Source: Membranihabitans maritimus
GTDB taxonomy: Bacteria; Bacteroidota; Bacteroidia; Chitinophagales; Saprospiraceae
Length of the DNA stretch: 64,000 bases
Reading direction: 5' to 3'
Assembly: GCF_021729145.1 (NCBI RefSeq)
Contig: NZ_JAJSLW010000004.1
Location: 1 to 64,000, forward strand
Part shown: one piece after another, positions 27,740-35,353 of the stretch
Numbering within the stretch: position 1 is the first letter of the stretch
How the letters are laid out: each line of letters begins with the position of its first letter
Notes under the pieces: model-generated
Seen by the model: the letters and a program-made list of their open reading frames with translations, nothing else
What the model was told of the DNA's origin: nothing
The model's database searches: none
Position numbers and translations under genes: made by a program

Positions 27740-27994
27740 ATGGAAGCAAATATCATAAAGATAGGTAATTCAAAAGGCATCATTATTCCGGCCAATATCA
27801 TTAAATTATTAGGGTTGGAGGATTCCGTACAACTGGAGATGGAAAATGAAAAACTGATCGTGCGACCTTCAAAAAAGAAAAAACCAAGGGAAGGTTGGGA
27901 GGAGTCTTTTAAGAAGATGCATGAAAATGGTGACGACGAGTTGCTCATACCTGATGTATTCGAAGATGAAGATTTTGAGGACTGGACATGGTAA
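27740..27994 (+). CDS. mazE: MazE/AbrB-type antitoxin
   Basis: An 84-residue antitoxin. The N-terminal SpoVT/AbrB swapped-hairpin domain is clear (IIKIGNSKGIIIPANIIKLL, then LEDSVQLEMENEKLIVRP). The acidic, aromatic C-terminus (DDELLIPDVFEDEDFEDWTW) is the disordered tail that would wrap the toxin. The reading frame overlaps the toxin start by 7 bp, as in other MazEF operons. It neutralises MazF and probably represses the operon with it. Confidence 0.93.
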   Translation: MEANIIKIGNSKGIIIPANIIKLLGLEDSVQLEMENEKLIVRPSKKKKPREGWEESFKKMHENGDDELLIPDVFEDEDFEDWTW

Positions 27995-28308
27995 AAAGAT
28001 ATGAAATATATTGGGTCAACCTCAATCCCACTATTGGAAGCGAAATTAATAAAATCCGCCCCTGTCTGATTATCTCCCCAGATGAGGCCAATCGTTTTTT
28101 GCGAACAATCATTGTTGCACCATTAACCTCGTCGAACAAAAGCTATAAAAGCAGAATCAATTTTATTTTTTTAAATAAACATGCCCAAATTTGTCTTGAT
28201 CAAATAAGAACAGTAGACAAAAAAAGAATTAAAGGCAGAGCTGGGATATTACCAAATGAGAAAATTTTGGAAACAAAACAGGTGTTACAAGAATTTTTAA
28301 TTGACTAA
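27988..28308 (+). CDS. mazF: MazF/PemK-type mRNA interferase toxin
   Basis: A 106-residue toxin with the family's features in order: RYEIYWVNLNPTIGSEINKI, then RPCLIISPDEAN (the RP before the catalytic strand), TIIVAPLTSS (conserved Thr/Ser) and QIRTVDKKRIKGRAGIL (QIRTVDK signature). It is a full-length, apparently intact sequence-specific endoribonuclease. Translation is likely coupled to the antitoxin through the overlapping start. It contrasts with the ruined toxin-antitoxin pair at 16.4 kb. Confidence 0.94.
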   Translation: MVKRYEIYWVNLNPTIGSEINKIRPCLIISPDEANRFLRTIIVAPLTSSNKSYKSRINFIFLNKHAQICLDQIRTVDKKRIKGRAGILPNEKILETKQVLQEFLID

Positions 28309-28358
28309 CTGAAATTCATAACTTCTAATTTAATTGTATTTTTAAGTAAAACTCTGTT

Positions 28359-29993
28359 ATGAGATCAATCCTAATTTTACTTCTTCCCGTCTTATTCTTG
28401 AGCTGCCAGGACCAAGACAATAAATCTCCTTCATCAACTATAGTACCCACTTCCGACAGCCTTATAAACAATTATACCTCTTTCACCTTAACATCGGACC
28501 TGTCCCACTTATCAGAAAATCAAAAGAAAATGATCCCATTGCTGATCGAAACAGCGACAATAATGGATGACCTTTTCTGGATTCAGGCCTATGGTGACAA
28601 AAATGAATTACTATCAAAAATCGAGGACTCTAATTTAATAAAGTATACAAAAATTAACTACGGTCCCTGGGATAGACTCAATGGGAATACCCCTTTCATA
28701 GAGAACATAGGGCCCAAGCCTGCCGGGGCAAACCTTTACCCAAAAGACATAACCAAAGAAGATTTAGAAAATGCCGGAGAAGATTATACTGGACTGTATT
28801 CCATGGTCCGCAGAGATGAAAAAGGAACCTTGGAAGCAATTCCCTATAGCGAATTTTTCGGTGATCAACTGACCATTGCCACTTCAAAATTACAACAAGC
28901 AGCGAATTTAGCTGAGGATCCGGGGTTCAAAAAATACCTGCAATTAAGAGCAAAAGCCTTGCTATCCGATGATTACCTGGCAAGTGATATGGCCTGGATG
29001 GATATGAAAGAGAACGACATCGATTTTGTCGTAGGTCCTATAGAAACTTATGAAGATCAGCTATTGGGGGCAAAAGCAGCTTTTGAAGCGTATGTACTAA
29101 TAAAGGATAAAACGTGGAGCAAAAGATTGTCCAAATATGCCAAACTTCTCCCTCAACTGCAGAAAGGACTACCCGTATCCGAAGAATACAAAAAGGAAGT
29201 TCCGGGCACAGATAGTGATCTAAATGCCTATGATGCCATTTACTATGCCGGCGATTGTAATGCCGGCAGCAAAACCATTGCCATTAACCTCCCCAACGAC
29301 GAAAAAGTTCAATTGGAAAAAGGGACGCGCCGCCTTCAGTTGAAAAATGCTATGCAAGCCAAATTCGATAAAATACTGGTTCCTATTTCCAAAGAACTTA
29401 TAATTCCCGAACAGCGAGAACATATCACTTTTGACGCTTTCTTTGGAAATACTATGTTCCATGAAGTAGCCCACGGGTTGGGTATAAAAAATACGATTAA
29501 TGGAAAAGGAACCGTACGAGAAGCATTAAAAGAACAGGCCGGTGCGCTCGAAGAAGGTAAAGCAGATATACTGGGGCTATATATGATCACTAAAATGGCT
29601 GAAATAGGAGAGTTTCCCGAAGAACAACTTATGGACAATTATGTCACTTTCCTGGCCAGCATATTTCGCAGTTCCCGGTTTGGTGCCAGTAGTGCCCACG
29701 GCAGGGCTAATATGTTGCGGTTTAACTACTTCGAAGAAAAAGGTGCTTTTAGTTATGACGAATCAACGGGGCATTATTCGGTAGATTTTGAAGCCATGCA
29801 GGAAGCAATGAAAAGCCTGAGTGAACTGATACTCACCATACAAGGCAATGGGGATTATGAAAAAATCACCCAACTAATGGAAGAAAAAGGTCAAATGGGC
29901 ACGAGCCTGCAAAAAGCCCTGGACCGGGTCAATGCCCAAGGAATACCTGTGGATGTGGTTTTTGAGCAGGGAGTGAAGATTTTAGGATTATAA
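28359..29993 (+). CDS. Lipoprotein zinc metallopeptidase, M49 (dipeptidyl-peptidase III)-like
   Basis: A 544-residue lipoprotein (signal MRSILILLLPVLFLSC, Cys16). The zinc site is HEVAHGLG, giving His368, Glu369 and His372, and about 26 residues on EEGKAD (Glu398-Asp403) supplies the third ligand. This layout, with a separated E(E/C)xxA(D/E) motif and GTVREALKEQAGALEEGKAD, is that of the M49/DPP III-like family common in Bacteroidota. DPP III proper has HELLGH with an inserted residue, so the exact peptidase activity is uncertain. It should sit in the envelope and trim oligopeptides. No operon partner other than the short ORF downstream. Confidence 0.85.
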   Translation: MRSILILLLPVLFLSCQDQDNKSPSSTIVPTSDSLINNYTSFTLTSDLSHLSENQKKMIPLLIETATIMDDLFWIQAYGDKNELLSKIEDSNLIKYTKINYGPWDRLNGNTPFIENIGPKPAGANLYPKDITKEDLENAGEDYTGLYSMVRRDEKGTLEAIPYSEFFGDQLTIATSKLQQAANLAEDPGFKKYLQLRAKALLSDDYLASDMAWMDMKENDIDFVVGPIETYEDQLLGAKAAFEAYVLIKDKTWSKRLSKYAKLLPQLQKGLPVSEEYKKEVPGTDSDLNAYDAIYYAGDCNAGSKTIAINLPNDEKVQLEKGTRRLQLKNAMQAKFDKILVPISKELIIPEQREHITFDAFFGNTMFHEVAHGLGIKNTINGKGTVREALKEQAGALEEGKADILGLYMITKMAEIGEFPEEQLMDNYVTFLASIFRSSRFGASSAHGRANMLRFNYFEEKGAFSYDESTGHYSVDFEAMQEAMKSLSELILTIQGNGDYEKITQLMEEKGQMGTSLQKALDRVNAQGIPVDVVFEQGVKILGL

Positions 29994-30013
29994 AAACGAA
30001 AAAATCGGATGTT

Positions 30014-30241
30014 ATGAAAAAGATAAAAGAATTACCGACTTCAATAAAAGGCGAAATGATGAGTTTTGCAGATCAACTTCGCCGTGAAGGCATCGAACAA
30101 GGTATCGAACGAAAAGAATTTACAGCAGTAGAAAATATGATCCGGGAAGGATTCAATGACGATATTATTTGTAAAGTCCTGGAAGTATCGTCTGACTATG
30201 TAAAAAAAGTAAGAAATAGATTATCTCCCCCTCTTAGTTAA
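30014..30241 (+). CDS. C-terminal fragment of an Rpn/PD-(D/E)XK-type protein
   Basis: A 75-residue ORF: MSFADQLRREGIEQGIERKE, then AVENMIREGFNDDIICKVLEVSS and YVKKVRNRL. This is the linker and terminal HTH-like tail of Rpn-type (PD-(D/E)XK nuclease family transposase) proteins, whose N-terminal nuclease domain of about 200 residues is missing. It is probably a remnant, although it keeps an open frame and an ATG 20 bp after the peptidase gene. The stop codon lies in a 17-bp tandem repeat. Confidence 0.55.
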   Translation: MKKIKELPTSIKGEMMSFADQLRREGIEQGIERKEFTAVENMIREGFNDDIICKVLEVSSDYVKKVRNRLSPPLS

Positions 30242-30263
30242 GGTAACCTCTTAGTTAAGGTAA
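30230..30263. repeat. 17-bp perfect tandem duplication
   Basis: CCTCTTAGTTAAGGTAA occurs twice in direct succession (30230-30246, 30247-30263). The first copy contains the stop codon of the short Rpn-like ORF, so the duplication does not alter the protein. It looks like a recent slippage or repair event. Confidence 0.9.
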
Positions 30264-30567
30264 ATAATGTTTAAGCAATACGACGAACAATATTCACAAG
30301 TTGTTATACTTCAGAATTTTATTCATTTTCTTTGCGTGCCCAAAGAAAACGAAACAAAAGAAAGGGCACTTTTTCAAAGGCATTTTTTGCTTTCCAAGCA
30401 AAAACCGTATCAAAAAAGCTAAATTTTCTCCAAGGCTTCGAAAATTCTTAACGTTTTTTCGCTACATATGCTGTTGAAAAAGAGAAAAACCGTGCAAGAA
30501 TTACAACTTGCTTTTATCCATTACTATAGCTAATTTAAGTACAATTAAGCTCTCAACATCTTAATGT
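30264..30567. other. Intergenic region with dispersed-repeat-like sequence
   Basis: About 300 bp without a gene. The stretch around 30330-30460 (GCCCAAAGAAAACGAAACAA, AAGAAAGGGCACTTTTTC and onward) resembles a repeat seen between genes in many Bacteroidota genomes. GCCC near 30340 can pair with GGGC near 30363 across an A-rich loop. No promoter or terminator is convincing, and the sulfatase operon ends at its right side. Confidence 0.4.
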
Positions 30568-32355
30568 TTATATCTTTCTAAAAACCAATAACCGAAAATC
30601 CATTACGGACTCTCCCGGTATATCCATGGCTTTCAATTCCAAAACACCGCGTCCCCCATCTAATTGAATAGTTCCCATGCTCACTTTCTTAAAGTCCTTT
30701 ACATAAGATTCAGGCCTTTGAACACGGTCATTTTCCATCCCACGAAGTGGGGGGTCATGAGCTTCCTCAACCTGATATTTCAAAGACTGCTCCCCTATAG
30801 ACAATTGGACAGTGGCTCCGGTATCTTCCGACGGGCAAGTGTAATACAATTCAACCTCGAAAATACCGCTTTCCCACACATTGACATCCCAGGTAACCCT
30901 ATCTTCCAATTTCTTCCAATTAGTAAAAAATGAACAATTGGGGTATTTGTTCGATCGCTGTATTCCACCATGTGCTATGCCATCTCGAGCCGGCATCTGA
31001 GTAATTTCGGCGGCGGGATGTCCCAGTGGGAAAGGTCGTTCCTCTATATTTTGTTCACTTTCTACTTTGTTAACCCATGCTGTCAATAGTCCTTCCATTT
31101 CCCCTTTTAAAGCATCATCTTCCGTAATATTATTTCTTTGCCCGGGATCTTCTTCAATGTCATATAATTCATCTTGATGCGTATACAAATACTTTTGGGT
31201 ACGCACTCCCGCTTTTCCTTTCCAATAGGAATACAAATAGCGATCTTCAGGCGATGCACTATTTGTCAATACGGACTTTAGCGAAACACCATCCAACTTC
31301 TTTTCAGTACTTACTTCAATTCCCGAAAAATCAGCCAAAGTAGGGAGCAAGTCAATCGCCCCGGACAATGCCGAAACCTCAATCCCTTCAGGAATATTCC
31401 CGGGATATCTGATCAAAAAAGGAGACCTGACACCCCCTTCGTCTATCGACCCCTTCCGCCCTTTAAACCCAGCATTATATCGATAACTATTGGGGCCGTT
31501 ATCCGAAAAGTAAAGAATAATAGTATTCTCAGCCAGTTTGCTTTCATCCAATTGATCCAGAATCCGTCCCACATTCCAGTCAATATTCTCACACATGGCC
31601 AAAGCCGCTTTCGTAAACAGGGTGTCCTCTTCAAACCGGTCATCCGTATACTGGTTGAGATTTCGAGAAACCATATCTTTCCACCATCGATCGGGCACCT
31701 GCATAGGTGCATGGGGGGTGTTGTATGCCACATACATGAAAAAAGGTTGATCCTTATTATCTGCCATAAAGTCGAGGGCATGGTCGGTAAAATCATTCGT
31801 TAAATAACCGTTTCCCTTTACCAATTCCCCGTTGTGGTCCAATGGTGGGCTGAAATAATCTCCCCAGTGCCCTGAACAAAACCCATAATATTCCTCGAAC
31901 CCCCTGGCATTGGGGTGATAGGGAAATTGCATACCATTGTGCCATTTTCCAAATGCAGCAGTAGCGTATCCGGCTTCCTGAAATACCTGCGCAATTGTCT
32001 TTTCATCCAAATCCATCATTTCACCCCCGGCAGATGTACTATAAACCCCCATTCGAGTATGATAACGCCCCGTCAAAAACTCTGCACGGGTAGGAGAACA
32101 AACCGGGCTCACATAAAACCGGCTAAGCAACGCTCCTTCTTTTCCAATACGGTCAATATTGGGCGTCTGCAATGTTGTATTGCCTGTAATACTCAAATCT
32201 CCCCATCCCTGGTCATCGGACAAAATCACAATGACATTGGGAGGAATCATGCCTTCTTCCTTAGATGAGGATTGGCAGCTAATTATATTAATTGCTCCAA
32301 GAAACAAACTGCAATATTGCCAAAAACACATTTCCTTTAAAGGACTTATCATCAT
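30568..32355 (-). CDS. S1-family sulfatase, lipoprotein (second gene of the sulfatase operon)
   Basis: A 595-residue formylglycine-dependent sulfatase. The signal ends INIISC (lipobox Cys27). The metal-binding LSDDQGWGD (Asp47-Asp48) and the signature CSPTRAEFLTGR follow; Cys86 would be converted to formylglycine. GKWHNGMQFPYHPN and DNGPNSYRYNAGFKGRKGS complete the site. An extra C-terminal region of about 130 residues (from about 465; FFTNWKKLEDRVTWDVNVWE) looks like a beta-sandwich and may bind carbohydrate. It begins at the base after the stop of the first sulfatase gene, so the pair is translationally coupled. The substrate is unknown, and a maturase must be encoded elsewhere. Confidence 0.94.
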   Translation of the reverse strand: MMISPLKEMCFWQYCSLFLGAINIISCQSSSKEEGMIPPNVIVILSDDQGWGDLSITGNTTLQTPNIDRIGKEGALLSRFYVSPVCSPTRAEFLTGRYHTRMGVYSTSAGGEMMDLDEKTIAQVFQEAGYATAAFGKWHNGMQFPYHPNARGFEEYYGFCSGHWGDYFSPPLDHNGELVKGNGYLTNDFTDHALDFMADNKDQPFFMYVAYNTPHAPMQVPDRWWKDMVSRNLNQYTDDRFEEDTLFTKAALAMCENIDWNVGRILDQLDESKLAENTIILYFSDNGPNSYRYNAGFKGRKGSIDEGGVRSPFLIRYPGNIPEGIEVSALSGAIDLLPTLADFSGIEVSTEKKLDGVSLKSVLTNSASPEDRYLYSYWKGKAGVRTQKYLYTHQDELYDIEEDPGQRNNITEDDALKGEMEGLLTAWVNKVESEQNIEERPFPLGHPAAEITQMPARDGIAHGGIQRSNKYPNCSFFTNWKKLEDRVTWDVNVWESGIFEVELYYTCPSEDTGATVQLSIGEQSLKYQVEEAHDPPLRGMENDRVQRPESYVKDFKKVSMGTIQLDGGRGVLELKAMDIPGESVMDFRLLVFRKI

Positions 32356-33894
32356 TTAATTTTTATTGCTCCTTCCCATTTCAATTTGTTCCTCCATTTC
32401 AGTTTTCATCCCTTGAACCATTTCCCTTTGAGTATCATATCTATTCTGGGATTCTTTTACATTATCTGACATGTTATACAGCTGCCCCTGAACCCCATTA
32501 TCACTTGGCTCTAACCTCGAAGGAGCCGTGAACCCTCCGGAACCGAGACCGTCAATATATTTCCAATCTCCTTTGCGATAGGCATACATTCCATTAGATC
32601 CCTGGTGGATCATGGTATTCCTATGGTGTTCTTTATTTCCTTTTATAACGGGCAAAAAGCTATAACTGTCTTCTCCTTCTTCCCTACCCAAATCATAATC
32701 TAAGAAATCCGCAAATGTCGCATACCAATCCGTAAGACTCGTTAACCCATCGTATTCAAAAGATTCTCTAATCTCATCAGGCCAATGAACCACTAATGGA
32801 ACACGATGACCGCCATCCCATACATCTCCTTTTTGACCGCGCCTTCCCCAATTCGAATCGTGACCCTGCAATCTTATTTCTTCTTCCGGCCAATAAGCTC
32901 CGTTGTCGCTGGAAAATACAATAATGGTATTATCAAATTCCCCGGTATTCTTAAGTGCTTTGATTACTTCTCCCACCACATGGTCAATATTCAAAATAAA
33001 GTCTCCGTAATCCCCAATGGGTGATTTACCTTGGAATTCATCCGTAGGCATCCAGGGGGTATGGGGCCCCGTCAACGGAAGGTAGAGGAAAAACGGTGAA
33101 GATTTACGTCTAGTAATATATTCAATTCCATTATCCAGAATTTCAGACAAACAATTTTCTATTCGGAACGATTCAGACATCTCACCTTTTCGCCACCAAA
33201 CTCCCTTACGCCAATACACATCCCCTTCCCTCGTATGTTTTTTGTCCCAGGCATATTCAGTATTATCTTTTTCAGACTCATAAACATCCGAAGTCAATAC
33301 TATTTGATTGTCCACCACTTGATGATCCTCTATAAACAAATACGGAGGCATATCCAAAGAAGCAGTATGAACAAAAGAATAGTCAAATCCAAAATCATTA
33401 GGACCGGTTAATATAGGTCTGGAATAATCTACATTGGACTTCCCGGATTCTTGAAGATACTCAGGCTTCCTTCCATTTTTTGTCTGCCATTCCACTCCCA
33501 AATGCCATTTCCCGATACAGGCTGTTACGTACCCCGATTCTTTGAATATATTCCCCAGGGTTTTTCTATCTCTATTGATTACAGGCCCACCAAATCCATT
33601 TACCACCCGGCGCGCCGCACCCCGAAAAGCATACCTGCCAGTCAATAACCCATAGCGAGATGGCGTACACACCGAAGCACTTGCATGGGCTTCCGAGAAA
33701 GTAATTCCATTTTCAATAAGGTAATCAATATTAGGCGTCTCAGTCCGCGCTTCGGGATTTAATCCTGAAACATCACCATATCCCATATCATCGGCAAAAA
33801 TGATCACTACATTGGGCCCATTATTTTGCGAAAACAAAGCTCCCGAACATATTAGAAGAAAAATTAAAAAATTAAATTTGCCTTTCTTAAACAT
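32356..33894 (-). CDS. S1-family sulfatase (first gene of the sulfatase operon)
   Basis: About 512 residues from the ATG at 33894 (MFKKGKFNFLIFLLICSGAL, a signal peptide ending FSQ). A longer in-frame start at 33975 is rejected because a promoter -7 element lies within it. Catalytic features are FADDMGYGD, SVCTPSRYGLLTGRYAFR (formylglycine Cys76 in this numbering), GKWHLGVEWQ, LTGPHTPWMP and FSSDNGAYWPEEE. Unlike the second gene product it lacks a lipobox and an extra domain, so the two probably act in different compartments or on different sulfate positions. Confidence 0.94.
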   Translation of the reverse strand: MFKKGKFNFLIFLLICSGALFSQNNGPNVVIIFADDMGYGDVSGLNPEARTETPNIDYLIENGITFSEAHASASVCTPSRYGLLTGRYAFRGAARRVVNGFGGPVINRDRKTLGNIFKESGYVTACIGKWHLGVEWQTKNGRKPEYLQESGKSNVDYSRPILTGPNDFGFDYSFVHTASLDMPPYLFIEDHQVVDNQIVLTSDVYESEKDNTEYAWDKKHTREGDVYWRKGVWWRKGEMSESFRIENCLSEILDNGIEYITRRKSSPFFLYLPLTGPHTPWMPTDEFQGKSPIGDYGDFILNIDHVVGEVIKALKNTGEFDNTIIVFSSDNGAYWPEEEIRLQGHDSNWGRRGQKGDVWDGGHRVPLVVHWPDEIRESFEYDGLTSLTDWYATFADFLDYDLGREEGEDSYSFLPVIKGNKEHHRNTMIHQGSNGMYAYRKGDWKYIDGLGSGGFTAPSRLEPSDNGVQGQLYNMSDNVKESQNRYDTQREMVQGMKTEMEEQIEMGRSNKN

Positions 33895-33944
33895 AAGCTG
33901 CGATTCTTGTTCAATTAATTCTATCAGGTCATAATAATCAATTG

Positions 33945-33979
33945 CAAATGTAATATAGAAAATAACAATCAGCACAAAA
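33945..33979 (-). promoter_or_regulatory. Promoter of the sulfatase operon
   Basis: On the minus strand TACATTTG (33945-33952) matches TAnnTTTG exactly, and TTTTG (33975-33979) lies 22 nt upstream as the -33 element. Transcription would start near 33938, leaving a leader of about 44 nt to the chosen ATG at 33894. Confidence 0.55.
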
Positions 33980-34000
33980 TATCATCCGAATAACTAAATC

Positions 34001-35353
34001 ATGAAGAATTTACACACAACACTAATCGTATTCCTGACAATAAACATAACAATCTCATTTACACACGACATTAGTCAGGAAAAACCCAAAGTCATTGTAC
34101 TCACCGATATAGGGGGAGATCCGGATGATGAACAAAGCATGGTACGTTTACTGCTCTATTCCAATGAACTTGACCTTCAGGCGATCTGCGTAACCAGCAG
34201 ATTGGGACATGGTCAAGATATAAAACCTGAAATTCTTGAAAACCAAATCAAAGCTTATGGCAAAACCTATCCGAATTTAATTAAACATTCTCCGGAATTC
34301 CCCACCTCCGGCTACTTATTATCAATCATCAAAGAAGGCCAGGGCAATCAACACGATATAGGAGAAGGATTCGATACGGAAGCTTCCAATGCAATTATAA
34401 ATATAGTAGATAAATCCAAAGCTATAATTAACATCCCGGTCTGGGGTGGATTGAGAGAATTAGCCCAGGCATTGTGGAAGTATGAGCAAGATCACTCACC
34501 AGATGAAGTCAAAGCTTTCTGTCAAAAGATTCGGGTACATTCTATCGGTGACCAGGATAAACACAGGGATTATATCTTAAGTAATTTTCCGCACATAGGA
34601 TTTATAGCTGATGCCTTTGCCTTTTTTGGGCAGTTCGGTATACGCGAAATATCTGCATTTCGCGGTATGTATATGACCGGTGACCAAAGTCTGCAAAATG
34701 CTGATTGGGTAAGAGAAAATGTCCACAATCATGGAGCTTTGAGTAACACCTACCCCTTATCCGGTCATGGCACCAATGGAATGAAAGAAGGCGATTCCCC
34801 TTCATTTCTCGGACTCATTTCCAACGGCCTGCACGACCCAGACCGCCCGGAATGGGGAGGGTGGGGTGGCCGGTTCCGGTTGCTAAAGAACTGCCTTTAT
34901 ATTGATGCACAGGATTTTTTGAATGGCGAGCTCAATGAAAGACACACCGTATCGAGGTGGCGCCCCACATTTCAAAAAGACTTTATGGCCCGACTGGATT
35001 GGTGCATTAAAGAACCTGAATATGCAAACCACAATCCCATTGTTTCGGTAAATGGCCATCAAGATCCCACGCCAATGATACTATCTATCCAACCGGGTAA
35101 AACCGTCTCTCTGGACGCTTCTGAAAGCCGGGATCCAGATGGGGATAGACTTATTTTCAATTGGTTTATCTACGAAGAAATTAGTGGGAACATCCCTTTT
35201 ACCGGAAAGATTACTAGCGATGGTCAAAATTGTCAATTTACCATACCCGAAGATTTTTCGGGAAAGGAGATTCACCTCATTTTGGAAGTATTGGATAGTG
35301 GTAACCCAGCATTAACAGGGTATAAGAGGATTGTATTTCAAATAAACGATTAA
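34001..35353 (+). CDS. DUF1593 / Sde182-type nucleoside-hydrolase-like secreted protein
   Basis: A 450-residue secreted protein (signal MKNLHTTLIVFLTINITISF). The N-terminal domain (about residues 28-330) is of the DUF1593/Sde182 type with a nucleoside-hydrolase-like fold: VIVLTDIGGDPDDEQSMVRL holds the Asp cluster (36, 40, 42, 43) that would bind calcium, and PVWGGLRELAQALW follows. The C-terminal domain (about 345-450; VSLDASESRDPDGDRLIFNW) is PKD-like/Sde182-C. The family was first described as a cellulose-binding protein of Saccharophagus; its reaction is unknown. The gene is divergent from the sulfatases and its stop codon overlaps that of the GH2 gene on the other strand. Confidence 0.88.
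   Translation: MKNLHTTLIVFLTINITISFTHDISQEKPKVIVLTDIGGDPDDEQSMVRLLLYSNELDLQAICVTSRLGHGQDIKPEILENQIKAYGKTYPNLIKHSPEFPTSGYLLSIIKEGQGNQHDIGEGFDTEASNAIINIVDKSKAIINIPVWGGLRELAQALWKYEQDHSPDEVKAFCQKIRVHSIGDQDKHRDYILSNFPHIGFIADAFAFFGQFGIREISAFRGMYMTGDQSLQNADWVRENVHNHGALSNTYPLSGHGTNGMKEGDSPSFLGLISNGLHDPDRPEWGGWGGRFRLLKNCLYIDAQDFLNGELNERHTVSRWRPTFQKDFMARLDWCIKEPEYANHNPIVSVNGHQDPTPMILSIQPGKTVSLDASESRDPDGDRLIFNWFIYEEISGNIPFTGKITSDGQNCQFTIPEDFSGKEIHLILEVLDSGNPALTGYKRIVFQIND

Noticed and set aside
28359-29993. Nudix hydrolase annotation often given to this family
   Set aside because: There is no Nudix box (GxxxxxExxxxxxxREUxEExGU); the HEVAHGLG and EEGKAD motifs show a zinc peptidase.
33895-33975. Longer start of the first sulfatase at 33975
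   Set aside because: It would place the exact -7 promoter element inside the coding region and put 27 charged residues before a good signal peptide.
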